Shown piece after piece: positions 15,625 to 23,590 of a DNA stretch of 64,000 nucleotides. The stretch is from contig JAWVFQ010000015.1 in assembly GCA_033856025.1 (NCBI GenBank), forward strand, positions 62,001 through 126,000. Direction: 5' to 3'. The position numbers and the translations under genes are program-made. This DNA comes from AC-38 sp033856025 (lineage in GTDB: Bacteria > Actinomycetota > Thermoleophilia > Solirubrobacterales > Solirubrobacteraceae). Each line of letters opens with the position of its first letter. The first letter of the stretch is position 1. Under the pieces are notes generated by a model. The model did not search any database. It saw only the letters and a list, made by a program, of their open reading frames with translations, and was not told the origin of the DNA.

Positions 15625-16254
15625 ATGCCAATCGCTTTCAAGGAATGGGCTGTGACCGTGCGCGCTCTCGCCGAGGGCGAGCAGCTCGTGACCCTGCGCA
15701 AGGGCGGGATCCGCGAGGACCGCAAGCACTTCCAGCTCGAGCACGACCGCTTCTTCCTCTACCCGACCTTCGACCATCAGCGGATCGACCTGGTGCGCGA
15801 CTCCCACAAGCCGGAGCTGCGCCGCGCGCTGGAGGAGGGCGTGTGGGGCGACGGGGAGCCCTCGGTCCACGCCTGGACGCACGACGGCGGCATCCTCCAG
15901 CCCGACCGCGTGCGCATTCGCGCCTGGGCCGAGGTGGCGGGCCACTACGAGATCGCCGACCCGCGCGCGGTCGACGCGCTCTCCCCCTTCTACGTGTGGA
16001 CCACGGATTACGCCGAGAAGCGCCTGGCCTGGAAGCGGCGCCATCCGCTCCACGTCCTGCTGCTGCGCGTCTACCGCATCCCGCGGCCCGTGACCGTCAA
16101 GGTCCGCGACGAGTACAACGGCTGCCGCTCGTGGCTTGAGCTCCAGCGCGAGCTTCCCTTCGAGGGCACCCCCGTGCTCGCCGACGAGGAGTTCGAGCGC
16201 GCCGCCGAGGCCATCGAGGCGATCGCGAGCGACGCGACGCCGGCGATGGCGTAG
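15625..16254 (+). CDS. DUF1802-family protein
   Basis: A 209-residue cytoplasmic protein of the DUF1802 family, recognised from the opening F-K-E-W-A-V-x-V-x-A-L-x-x-G-x-Q, the L-R-K-G-G-I-x-E segment and the F-x-L-x-H-x-x-F-x-L-Y-P-T-F-D-H-Q block. Family members have no established function. ATG 15625 gives the conserved N-terminus. Downstream the DUF1152 gene follows after about 27 bases and lacks a normal start codon, so it may depend on ribosomes coming from this gene. Confidence 0.85.
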   Translation: MPIAFKEWAVTVRALAEGEQLVTLRKGGIREDRKHFQLEHDRFFLYPTFDHQRIDLVRDSHKPELRRALEEGVWGDGEPSVHAWTHDGGILQPDRVRIRAWAEVAGHYEIADPRAVDALSPFYVWTTDYAEKRLAWKRRHPLHVLLLRVYRIPRPVTVKVRDEYNGCRSWLELQRELPFEGTPVLADEEFERAAEAIEAIASDATPAMA

Positions 16255-16280
16255 CCGTACCCGCCGGGATCGACACGGTC

Positions 16281-17195
16281 CTGCGCGACGCCCGGGGCGT
16301 CCTGTGCCTGGGGATAGGCGGGGGCGGCGACGTGGTCGGCGCCCTGGCCACCGCGCACCTCGCGCAGGCGCTCGGCACCCGGGCGGTCCTGGGCGGGATG
16401 ACCTGGGAGCGCCGCGTCGTCGACCCGCTCCCCGGCCCGCGGCGCCTGGACGAGATCGAGCACGCCCGGCCCCTGGCCGCCCACGTCGCCCTGGCGGGCC
16501 CGGACACCACCGGCCCCGGCGGCTTCGCCTTCGCGGAATCGCGGATGGCCGGGGTACTGGGCGAGCCGACCGTGCTGGTCGACCCCAACGGCGGCCCCGC
16601 CGCCCTCGCGTCGGACATCGCGGCGGCGCTCGAGCCGCTCGACTGCGACGCCGTCGCCCTGGTGGACGTGGGCGGAGACGCCCTCGCGCACGGCGACGAG
16701 CCCGGGCTCGCCAGTCCGCTGTGCGACGCGATCCTGGTGGCCGCGGGCGCGGCGCTGCAGGACGCCGGCGTCCCGTGCGTCCTGGGCATCGTCGGCGCCG
16801 GCTGCGACGGCGAGCTGACCCCCGGCGAGGTGCTGGAGCGCATCGCCGAGGTGGCGGCCGGCGGCGGCTCGCTCGGCGCCTGGGGCATCACCCCCGAGGC
16901 CGCCGAACGGATGGAGGCCGCCGTCGCCGCCGTGCCCACCGAGGCCAGCGCCGCCGCCCTGCGCTGCGCCCGCGGGGAGCGCGGCCCGCTGGAGATCCGC
17001 GGGGGCCGGCGCACCGTCCAGCTGACGCCGGCCGGAGCGCTGACCTTCTACCTGGACCCGGCGATCGCCGCGGGCACCGCCGCCCGCCTGGCCGCCGCCG
17101 TGCGCGGCGCCGCCGGCCTCGAGGACGCTCACGGGCGCCTGGCCGCACTGGGCGTGCGCACCGAGCTGGACCTCGAACGCGACCCCGCCAGCTAG
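16281..17195 (+). CDS. DUF1152-family protein (start codon unclear)
   Basis: About 304 residues of a DUF1152-type protein. The family N-terminus, a Gly-rich nucleotide-binding-like turn (L-C-L-G-I-G-G-G-G-D-V-V-G-A-L), is encoded from 16299 onward, but the first ATG/GTG/TTG in frame is the GTG at 16332, inside that motif. I placed the start at CTG 16281; ATC 16269 is another option. Later blocks include G-G-M-T-W-E-R, D-T-T-G-P-G-G-F-A-F-A-E-S and D-V-G-G-D-A-L-A. If translation truly begins at 16332 the Gly motif is lost. Function unknown. Confidence 0.7.
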   Translation: MRDARGVLCLGIGGGGDVVGALATAHLAQALGTRAVLGGMTWERRVVDPLPGPRRLDEIEHARPLAAHVALAGPDTTGPGGFAFAESRMAGVLGEPTVLVDPNGGPAALASDIAAALEPLDCDAVALVDVGGDALAHGDEPGLASPLCDAILVAAGAALQDAGVPCVLGIVGAGCDGELTPGEVLERIAEVAAGGGSLGAWGITPEAAERMEAAVAAVPTEASAAALRCARGERGPLEIRGGRRTVQLTPAGALTFYLDPAIAAGTAARLAAAVRGAAGLEDAHGRLAALGVRTELDLERDPAS

Positions 17196-17205
17196 ATTGC
17201 CGCCG

Positions 17206-19902
17206 GTGCGCCGGCTTCCGGCTATCGGGCTCGCCGCCGTCGGCCTGCTCGCCCTCTCCCCCGCCTCCCCGGCCCGTGCCGCGGCGCCCGTCGCGCCCTA
17301 CCAGCAGGACGACTTCCGCGGGTTTCGCGACGTGCTGCCTCCGGGGGCCAGCGGTCAGGTCAGCCGGGCCGGCCTGGCGGCGTTCGACGCGGCGGGCGTG
17401 CGCCCCGCCCACAGCGACGACCAGCTCGCGATGTACCGCGATCTGGTCTACGTCTCGCCCGGCCTGACCGCCGCGGGGCTGCCCAGCTACTTCAAGGACG
17501 CGACGTTCGGCGTGCGCTCCGGCGACGCGGCGCGCACGTACTCGCCGGGGGGCCGCGACGACGTGACGGTGGTGCGCGACCGCGGCTTCGGCGTCGCGCA
17601 CGTGTACGCGACGACCCGGGCCGGGGCGATGTACGCGCTCGGCTACACCACGGCCGAGGACCGGCTGTACGTCATGGACCTCCTGCGCCACGTCGGCCGC
17701 GCCCAGCTCGCCGCGTTCGCCGGGGGCGCGCCCGGCAACCGCGCGGCCGACCAGGCCCAGTGGGCGGCGGCGCCCTACACCGAGGCCGACCTCCAGACGC
17801 AGCTCGACGCCCCGGGCCGCCGCTACGGGCCCGAGGGCGAGCGCCTGCGCGAGGACGTGGGCCAATATGTGGCCGGGATCAACCGCTACGTCTCGGAGAC
17901 GCGACTCGACGCGTCCAAGGTCCCGGCCGAGTACGCCGACATCGGGCGGCCCGAGGGCCCGCAGCCCTGGAGCCCGACCGACGTGGTCGCGGTGGCCACC
18001 GTGGGCAGCGTCCAGTTCGGGCGGGGCGGCGGCGGCGAGGTGCGTTCGGCCCAGGCGCTCCAGGCCTGGCAGGACCGCTTCGGCCGCGCGCGCGGCACCC
18101 GCCTGTGGCGCCAGTTCAGCGGCGTCGACGACCCGGAGACGCCCACCACGGTCCGCGGTCATCGCTTCCCCTACCAGCAGGCGCCCGCCCGCCCGGACCG
18201 CGCGGCCAACGCGATCCCCGACGCCGGCAGCGTCAGCGCCGAGCCGGTGGTGGAGAGCGGGGTGGACACCGGCCTGCGCGCGGCGCCGCGCGGCCCGGGC
18301 GTGCTGGCCTTCCCGCGCGCGGCCTCCAACGCGCTGCTGGTATCGGCGCGCGAGTCCTTCACCGGGCACCCGCTCGCCGTGTTCGGCCCGCAGATCGGCC
18401 ACTTCGCGCCGCAGCTGCTGGAGGAGCAGGACGTGCACGCGCCGGGCCTCGACGCCCGCGGCGCCGCGCTGGCCGGCGCCAACCTCTACGTCCAGTACGG
18501 CCACGGCCGCGACTACGCCTGGAGCGCGACGTCCTCGGGCCAGGACATAACGGACACGTTCGCCGTGGACCTGTGCGACCCGAGCGGCGCACCCCCTTCC
18601 CCGGGCGCGGACCACTACGTCTTCCGCGGCGAGTGCGTCCCCATGGAGGAGCTGCGGCGCACCAACGCGTGGACGCCGAGCTCCGCCGACCCCACCCCCG
18701 CGGGGACCCAGACGCTGCGCGTGCTGCGCACCCGGCTGGGCCTGGTCCGCGACCGGGGCACGCTGCGCGGCCGGCCGGTGGCCTACGTCGAGCTGCGCTC
18801 CACGTACCTCCACGAGCTGGACTCCCACCGCGGCTTCTCCGACCTCAACGATCCCGACCTCGTCCACGGCCCGGCGGAGTTCCGCGCCGCCGCGGCCAAG
18901 GTCTCGCAGGCCCTGAACCTCTTCTACGCCGACGACCGCGACATCGCCTACTTCGACGCCGGCGCCAACCCGCAGCGCCCGGCCGGCGTGGATCCGCTGC
19001 TGCCCACCCGCGCGAGCTTCGAGTGGCGCAACTGGAACCCCGACGACTGGACGGCCGCGTACACGGGTGCCGACACGCACCCCCAGGCGGGCAACCAGGC
19101 CTGGATCGCCAACTGGAACAACCGCCCGGCGCCCGGCTACGGCAGCGGCTACGCCTCGCGCCACCGCGTCCAGGCGATCGCGGACCGGCTGCGCCGGGGG
19201 ACCGCCGGGGGCCGCAAGATGGGGCTCGCGGACGTGGTGGACGCCATGGAGGGCGCGGCCACCGTGGACCTGCGCGGCGCGGTGGTCCTGGGTGACGCGC
19301 TGGCGGTGCTGGGCGATCAGCGCGACCCGACGCTGGCGGACGCGCTGGACAAGCTGCGCGAGTGGCGCGGCCAGGGCTCGCACCGCCTGGACCGCGACCA
19401 CGACGGCGGCTACGAGCACGCGGACGCCATCGCCATCATGGACGCGTGGTGGCCGCGCCTGGTCGAGGCGCAGTTCCGCCCCACCATGGGTGCGGCGCTG
19501 TGGGACGCGCTGCGCGCCCAGGTCCCGGTGGACAGCGAGCCCAACGGCGGCGGGACCCACGTCGGATCGGCCTACCTCCAGGGCTGGTACGGGTGGGTGA
19601 GCAAGGACCTGCGCACGGTCCTGCGCCGCAAGGTGCGCGGGCGCTACGCGCGCGTGTTCTGCGGCGGGGGCAACCGGGCCCGGTGCCGGCGGGCGCTGGC
19701 CGAGTCGCTGCGGGCCGCGCTCCAGGTCACGCCGGAGACGATGTACGCCGACCCGCTGTGCGCGGACACCGGCCGCCGCGGCGACCCGTGGTGCCACGAC
19801 GCGCTGGTCTTCCAGCGGCTGGGCGCCATCGGCCAGCCGCTCATCCACTGGCAGAACCGGCCCGCCTACCAGCAGGTCGTCGAGGTGCAGGGGCACCGCT
19901 AG
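17206..19902 (+). CDS. Secreted penicillin acylase-family amidase (Ntn hydrolase)
   Basis: A precursor of 898 residues in the penicillin G acylase / acyl-homoserine lactone acylase superfamily. A signal peptide (about 1-25) is followed by the alpha chain with D-V-T-V-V-R-D-R-G-F-G-V-A-H-V-Y-A and Y-T-T-A-E-D-R. Autocleavage would expose Ser374 in R-A-A-S-N-A-L-L-V-S (codon 18325-18327), the expected N-terminal nucleophile. Y-A-W-S-A-T-S-S-G belongs to the beta chain. GTG 17206 is preferred over TTG 17197 because TAGATT lies 7 bases before it. Substrate (beta-lactam, AHL, lipopeptide) is unknown. Confidence 0.88.
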   Translation: MRRLPAIGLAAVGLLALSPASPARAAAPVAPYQQDDFRGFRDVLPPGASGQVSRAGLAAFDAAGVRPAHSDDQLAMYRDLVYVSPGLTAAGLPSYFKDATFGVRSGDAARTYSPGGRDDVTVVRDRGFGVAHVYATTRAGAMYALGYTTAEDRLYVMDLLRHVGRAQLAAFAGGAPGNRAADQAQWAAAPYTEADLQTQLDAPGRRYGPEGERLREDVGQYVAGINRYVSETRLDASKVPAEYADIGRPEGPQPWSPTDVVAVATVGSVQFGRGGGGEVRSAQALQAWQDRFGRARGTRLWRQFSGVDDPETPTTVRGHRFPYQQAPARPDRAANAIPDAGSVSAEPVVESGVDTGLRAAPRGPGVLAFPRAASNALLVSARESFTGHPLAVFGPQIGHFAPQLLEEQDVHAPGLDARGAALAGANLYVQYGHGRDYAWSATSSGQDITDTFAVDLCDPSGAPPSPGADHYVFRGECVPMEELRRTNAWTPSSADPTPAGTQTLRVLRTRLGLVRDRGTLRGRPVAYVELRSTYLHELDSHRGFSDLNDPDLVHGPAEFRAAAAKVSQALNLFYADDRDIAYFDAGANPQRPAGVDPLLPTRASFEWRNWNPDDWTAAYTGADTHPQAGNQAWIANWNNRPAPGYGSGYASRHRVQAIADRLRRGTAGGRKMGLADVVDAMEGAATVDLRGAVVLGDALAVLGDQRDPTLADALDKLREWRGQGSHRLDRDHDGGYEHADAIAIMDAWWPRLVEAQFRPTMGAALWDALRAQVPVDSEPNGGGTHVGSAYLQGWYGWVSKDLRTVLRRKVRGRYARVFCGGGNRARCRRALAESLRAALQVTPETMYADPLCADTGRRGDPWCHDALVFQRLGAIGQPLIHWQNRPAYQQVVEVQGHR

Positions 19903-19916
19903 ATGAGGCCCCACTA

Positions 19917-20678
19917 GTGGCCTGGGTCGAGTCCGCCTCGGCGTCGTTCAACGCGCGCCACGACTCGCGCGACGCGCAGGACGCCGCGCGCGTCCTGGAC
20001 GAGCTGGAGCACGCGCGCGAGCGGCTGGGCGAGCACTTCTCACGCGTCCCCGGCGACGTCACCGTCGTGCTGCACTCCTCCCCCGCCGCGCTCGCCATGG
20101 CCCAGCCCTACCTGCTGGTGGCCCGCGCCCGCAGCGCCCCGGCGGGGCGTCGCTACCAGGCGGGCTGGTTCGGGAAGCGCGAGATCCACGCGCTGGCGCC
20201 GCGGCTGCTGGAGGCGCGCGCCTCGGGGGCCGATGGCTCGCGCGAGGCGCTCATCCTCACTCCCCACGTCCTCTACGCCAGCCTGGTCGTGGGCGCCAAC
20301 AACCCCGACCTGCCGCCGCCGTTCACCCCCAGCAGCTTCCGGCGGCTGGCGCGCTGGTCGTGGCTGGCCCAGGGCGCCGCGCAGTTCTTCGCCGGACAGG
20401 TTCCCTATCTGCGACCGGCGATCGGGCGCCGGCTGCGCGAGGGCCGCCAGCCGGACTTCCCCCCGTCGCGCCGCGACGCGCCCCTGCTGGGCGGGACCGT
20501 GCTCGACCTGCTGGCGCGCGAGGAGGGCGAGGCGGCGGCGGCGCGGCTGGCCGGCCTGCCGCTGGCCTCCGACCACCGCGCGGCGCTGGAGAAGGCGTTC
20601 CAGGGGCGCCCGGTCAGGCACACGGAGGGCACCTGGCGCGCCCACCTGTCCCGCCTGGCCGGCGCGGACCCCGGCTAG
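19917..20678 (+). CDS. Uncharacterised protein, possibly degenerate peptidase-MA-like
   Basis: A 253-residue product from GTG 19917. It opens with A-S-F-N-A-R-H-D, then a helix and a V-T-V-V-L-H-S strand; R-L-A-R-W-S-W-L-A-Q-G-A-A-Q-F-F-A-G resembles the W-L-x-E-G-x-A-x-Y region that follows HExxH in gluzincin peptidases, but no HExxH is present. A non-catalytic peptidase-MA-like fold is therefore possible, not shown. It follows the acylase gene by 14 bases, so co-transcription is likely. Its TAG shares a CTAG with the opposite gene. Confidence 0.65.
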   Translation: MAWVESASASFNARHDSRDAQDAARVLDELEHARERLGEHFSRVPGDVTVVLHSSPAALAMAQPYLLVARARSAPAGRRYQAGWFGKREIHALAPRLLEARASGADGSREALILTPHVLYASLVVGANNPDLPPPFTPSSFRRLARWSWLAQGAAQFFAGQVPYLRPAIGRRLREGRQPDFPPSRRDAPLLGGTVLDLLAREEGEAAAARLAGLPLASDHRAALEKAFQGRPVRHTEGTWRAHLSRLAGADPG

Positions 20679-21166
20679 AACCCGCCGAACCCCAGCCAGA
20701 GGACCAGCGCCACCACGGCCAGAGCGGCCAGCAGGAGGCCCAGGACCCGCAGCGGCGGTGTGGGCGGGCGGCCCGGGCCGTCGTCCACGATCTCCGCCTC
20801 GAGCAGGACGTCGCGCGCGGTGCCGACGCCCGATTCGGGCACCAGGACATCGCGGGGTCCGGCGGCCAGGAAGTCGGGCACGTCGAAGCCCGCGGACCGG
20901 CGCAGGATGCTCGGGACGCCCTCCTCGAGCAGCAGGCCCTGGATGAACTCGGCCTCGGCCTGGTTGCGGCCGCCGGCCACCCGCACGAGCTCGCCGTCGG
21001 CGTACTGGCGCTTGATCTTGCGCGCGCGCTCGTGTGTCTCGGTGACCGGCGCGTCGGCCACCCGCGAGCCCGCGTAGACGAGCGGCATGCGGCAGCGGGC
21101 GCAGAAGCGCTCCTCCAGCGGGTACGTCTCGGCGCAGGTCGGGCAGACGAGCGGCTCGCCGGCCAT
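20675..21166 (-). CDS. Zinc-ribbon protein with signal-transducing-like DUF2007 region and C-terminal TM helix
   Basis: A 163-residue protein. Residues 6-27 hold a zinc ribbon C-P-T-C ... C-A-R-C. Residues about 57-110 (L-V-R-V-A-G-G-R-N-Q-A-E-A-E-F-I-Q-G-L-L then V-P-S-I-L-R-R) look like a DUF2007 / putative signal-transducing domain. The last 25 residues form a transmembrane helix. Its ATG overlaps the JAMM peptidase stop (ATGA), so it belongs to the cysM-tatA-JAMM transcription unit. Its function is unknown. Confidence 0.7.
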   Translation of the reverse strand: MAGEPLVCPTCAETYPLEERFCARCRMPLVYAGSRVADAPVTETHERARKIKRQYADGELVRVAGGRNQAEAEFIQGLLLEEGVPSILRRSAGFDVPDFLAAGPRDVLVPESGVGTARDVLLEAEIVDDGPGRPPTPPLRVLGLLLAALAVVALVLWLGFGGF

Positions 21167-21588
21167 CAGCCCTCCACCTCCAGCGGGACCTCCTCGACCC
21201 CGCCCCCGGGCCGGATGTCCCACAGCCGCGGCTCGGCCTCCTCGTCCGCCACGCCCACGATGAGGTAGAGCGTGCCCGGCCACCACTGCTCCCCGCGCCC
21301 CTCGACGAGCGCGAAGCCGATATCGGTCTGCGACGGGAACGGCCGGCTGCGCGTGTGCGAGTGGTAGATCGCGCCCAGCGTGGCTTCCTGGGCCTCGATC
21401 TCGTCCAGGACGCGGTAGATCTCCTGGCCGTCGATGTTGAAGCGCAGCGGGCTGGCCTCGGTGTTCTGGGCCCGGTACACCCGCACGGCCTGCCCGTCGC
21501 GGGCGGCCACCATCCCGCAGCACTCGTTGGGCGCGTCCTCGCGGGCGTGGGCCACGATCTCGTCGAGCAGTTCGCGCGCGATTCGCAC
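21166..21588 (-). CDS. mec: MPN/JAMM metallopeptidase (Mec-type, M67)
   Basis: A 140-residue zinc peptidase with a complete JAMM set: Glu22 (N-E-C-C-G), His76-Ser-His78, Ser86 and Asp89 in H-S-H-T-R-S-R-P-F-P-S-Q-T-D. In mycobacteria, Mec removes newly made cysteine from the carrier CysO. The presence of cysM two genes upstream and a CysO-like carrier at 28255 supports that role here. GTG start; TAGCCT at 21596-21601 lies 7 bases before it and shares its TAG with the tatA stop. The symbol follows the M. tuberculosis gene and rests on context. Confidence 0.85.
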   Translation of the reverse strand: MRIARELLDEIVAHAREDAPNECCGMVAARDGQAVRVYRAQNTEASPLRFNIDGQEIYRVLDEIEAQEATLGAIYHSHTRSRPFPSQTDIGFALVEGRGEQWWPGTLYLIVGVADEEAEPRLWDIRPGGGVEEVPLEVEG

Positions 21589-21598
21589 GCGCCGCAGG

Positions 21599-21790
21599 CT
21601 AGCGGGGCAGCTGCTCGGGCTCGGGATCGGGCTCGTCGTCGTCCGGATGGGTCCCGGAGACGGAGTCGCGAAACTCGCGCAGGCCGCGCCCGGCCGCCCG
21701 GGCCGCCTCGGGGAGCTTCTTGGGGCCCAGGACGATCAGCGCGATGGCCAGCACCACGACCAGCTCCAGCGGACCGATGTTCCCGATCAC
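21599..21790 (-). CDS. tatA: Sec-independent protein translocase TatA/E-type subunit
   Basis: A 63-residue protein with a short N-terminal helix (G-P-L-E-L-V-V-V-L-A-I-A-L-I-V-L), the G-P-K-K-L-P hinge, and an amphipathic helix A-R-A-A-G-R-G-L-R-E-F-R, then an acidic tail (D-D-D-E-P-D-P-E-P-E). This is the TatA signature. It lies 7 bases after cysM and is presumably co-transcribed with it. tatC is not in the window. GTG start. Confidence 0.9.
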   Translation of the reverse strand: MIGNIGPLELVVVLAIALIVLGPKKLPEAARAAGRGLREFRDSVSGTHPDDDEPDPEPEQLPR

Positions 21791-21797
21791 GGGGCGA

Positions 21798-22775
21798 CTA
21801 CCACCAGACGGTGGAGTCGAGGTTCTCGATCTCGTCCACGGGCTTGGTGTAGATGCCGGACGACAGGTACTTCCACCCGTCGTCGCACACGATGAAGACG
21901 ATGTTGCCCTCCTCCATCTCGTTGGCCAACCGCACGGCGATGGCCGCGATGGCGCCGGAGGAGACGCCGGCGAAGATGCCCTCCTCGTCGAGCAGGCGGC
22001 GCGTCCAGACGATCGCGTCGCGGTTGGTGACGAAGATCTTGCGGTCCAGCAGGCTCAGGTCGATGATCGGCGGGATGAAGCCGTCGTCCAGCGAGCGCAG
22101 GCCCTGGACGGGGTCGCCCTGCTTGGGCTCGGCGGCGACGATCTTCACCGCGTCGCCCAGCTCCTCCTTGAGCCGGCGGCCGTTGCCCATCAGCGTCCCG
22201 CCGGTGCCCAGCCCGGCCACGAACGCCGTGACCTCGTCGAGCTCCTCGAGGATCTCCAGCGCCGTCCCGTTGTAGTGGGCCAGCGGGTTGGCCTGGTTGC
22301 CGTACTGGTAGGGCATGTAGTAGCTCGCATCGGCCTGCGCCATCTCCAGCGCCTTCTCGACGGCGCCGTTGGAGCCCTTGGAGCCCTCGCTGTAGACGAT
22401 CTCGGCGCCGTACATCTGGAGCAGCTGGGTGCGCTCGGGCGTGACGTTCTCCGGCATGACGACCTTCAGCGGATAGCCCTTGCGCCGGCAGATCATGGCC
22501 AGCGAGATGCCGGTGTTGCCGGAGGTCGGCTCGAGGATGGTCTGGCCGGGTCGGATGGCGCCGCGCTCCTCGGCGTCCTCAATCATCGCCCGGGCCACGC
22601 GGTCCTTGACCGAGCCCGTGGGGTTGTGCGACTCCAGCTTGGCCCAGATCCGCACGCCCGGCTTGGGGCTGAGGCGGCGCAGCTGGACGAGCGGCGTGTT
22701 GCCGATGGCCTGGACGATGTCGCCGTAGCGCCCGCCGCACGGCTTGTTCGCGAGTTCCGGCTCGAACGGGGCCAT
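21798..22775 (-). CDS. cysM: CysM-type cysteine synthase (likely CysO-/O-phosphoserine-dependent)
   Basis: PLP enzyme of 325 residues. PLP Lys57 sits in P-T-G-S-V-K-D-R; E-P-T-S-G-N-T-G-I-S-L-A binds the alpha-carboxylate; G-T-G-G-T-L-M-G holds the phosphate. The stretch G-L-R-S-L-D-D-G-F-I-P matches the mycobacterial CysM pattern (L-R-N-M-D-E-G-F-V-P) rather than the H-K-I-Q-G-I-G-A-G of CysK, and the end G-W-K-Y-L-S-S-G-I-Y is also CysM-like. It would thus use O-phosphoserine and sulfide carried as thiocarboxylate on CysO. A palindrome lies directly before the ATG. Confidence 0.88.
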   Translation of the reverse strand: MAPFEPELANKPCGGRYGDIVQAIGNTPLVQLRRLSPKPGVRIWAKLESHNPTGSVKDRVARAMIEDAEERGAIRPGQTILEPTSGNTGISLAMICRRKGYPLKVVMPENVTPERTQLLQMYGAEIVYSEGSKGSNGAVEKALEMAQADASYYMPYQYGNQANPLAHYNGTALEILEELDEVTAFVAGLGTGGTLMGNGRRLKEELGDAVKIVAAEPKQGDPVQGLRSLDDGFIPPIIDLSLLDRKIFVTNRDAIVWTRRLLDEEGIFAGVSSGAIAAIAVRLANEMEEGNIVFIVCDDGWKYLSSGIYTKPVDEIENLDSTVWW

Positions 22776-22776
22776 T

Positions 22777-22791
22777 ACTTCACGAAGTGTA
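22777..22791 (-). promoter_or_regulatory. cysM -10 (TACACT) overlapping palindrome ACTTCACGAAGT
   Basis: The palindrome at 22777-22788 ends 1 base before the cysM ATG. On the minus strand TACACT (22791-22786) is the likely -10 and the mRNA would start near the ATG. The same ACTTCA(C/G)GAAGT element with a TAT/CACT -10 is found at the rhodanese-E1 gene (29754-29768). Confidence 0.6.
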
Positions 22792-22808
22792 GCGGCGTAT
22801 GGGAGCGG

Positions 22809-23558
22809 CTACGAGGCCACTTCCGCGGAGGTCCCGCGGTGCTCGCGCCACATCCGCCCCACCCATTCGGCGGCCTCCGGCGGAAGGCTCTCCACGAACT
22901 CGACCAGCGACGCGGGCAGCGGCGGCAGCGTGTACTGGAACTCCGGCGGGTCGACGATCGGGTAGAGGATCGAGGCGGCCGTCAGATCGGCCACGGAGAA
23001 CGCGTCGCCGACCAGGTAGCCCGAGGGCTGGATCTCGGAGACCAGTCGCTCGCAGCCGGCGCGGATGCGCTCGCGCGCCCGCTCCATCGCGTCGGCCTTG
23101 CCGCCGTAGCGCCGGGCGTTGGCGCGCACCAGCAGCGCGGCCGCCCGGCCCGACAACGGCGGGCCGCCGGTCGTACGCAGCGTCTCGGTGGACAGCTCGG
23201 GGTCCAGGCTGATCTCGTAGAAGGCCAGGCGCCGGACGTCCGGGGCGACCTCCTCGTCGAAGAAGTCCTCGAGCTCCAGCGCGCGCCGGCGCTGCGCCGG
23301 GTCGGACGGGTAGAGCGGCGGGTCGGGGTAGCGGTGCTCCAGCGCACCGATGATCCGCGTCGAGTCGCCGATCGCGTCGCCGTCCAGCTCCAGGACCGGA
23401 AACGTGGGACGGCGGGTCTTGACAAGCGCGACGAGCGGATGCAGGACCCCCGGCTGGGGCGCCCGGCGGCGGTGCGGGACGCCCTTGTAGTCCAGCGCCC
23501 AGCGCGCCTTCTCGTTGTAGTGCGAGATCTCGATGTGCCAGAGGACCGCTTCGGCCAT
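22809..23558 (-). CDS. Glutathione S-transferase-like protein
   Basis: A 249-residue GST-fold protein. The N-terminal thioredoxin-like half (W-H-I-E-I-S-H-Y-N-E-K-A-R-W-A-L-D) carries the S-x-Y-x-E-K-A-R pattern of the family; P-V-L-E-L-D-G-D-A-I-G-D-S-T-R-I-I follows, with the cis-Pro and the Asp-Ser pair that hold the gamma-glutamyl group. The helical C-terminal half has the D-A-F-S-V-A-D-L-T-A-A N-capping box. Actinobacteria often lack glutathione, so the thiol used is uncertain. TAAGGT lies 6 bases before the ATG. Confidence 0.85.
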   Translation of the reverse strand: MAEAVLWHIEISHYNEKARWALDYKGVPHRRRAPQPGVLHPLVALVKTRRPTFPVLELDGDAIGDSTRIIGALEHRYPDPPLYPSDPAQRRRALELEDFFDEEVAPDVRRLAFYEISLDPELSTETLRTTGGPPLSGRAAALLVRANARRYGGKADAMERARERIRAGCERLVSEIQPSGYLVGDAFSVADLTAASILYPIVDPPEFQYTLPPLPASLVEFVESLPPEAAEWVGRMWREHRGTSAEVAS

Positions 23559-23590
23559 GCGCCGACCTTACGCCCGCCGGGCGCCCGCGG

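Noticed and set aside
16888..19914. About 1000-codon minus-strand frame opposite the penicillin acylase gene
   Set aside because: Same GC artefact; the plus strand encodes a full acylase with signal peptide and nucleophile Ser.
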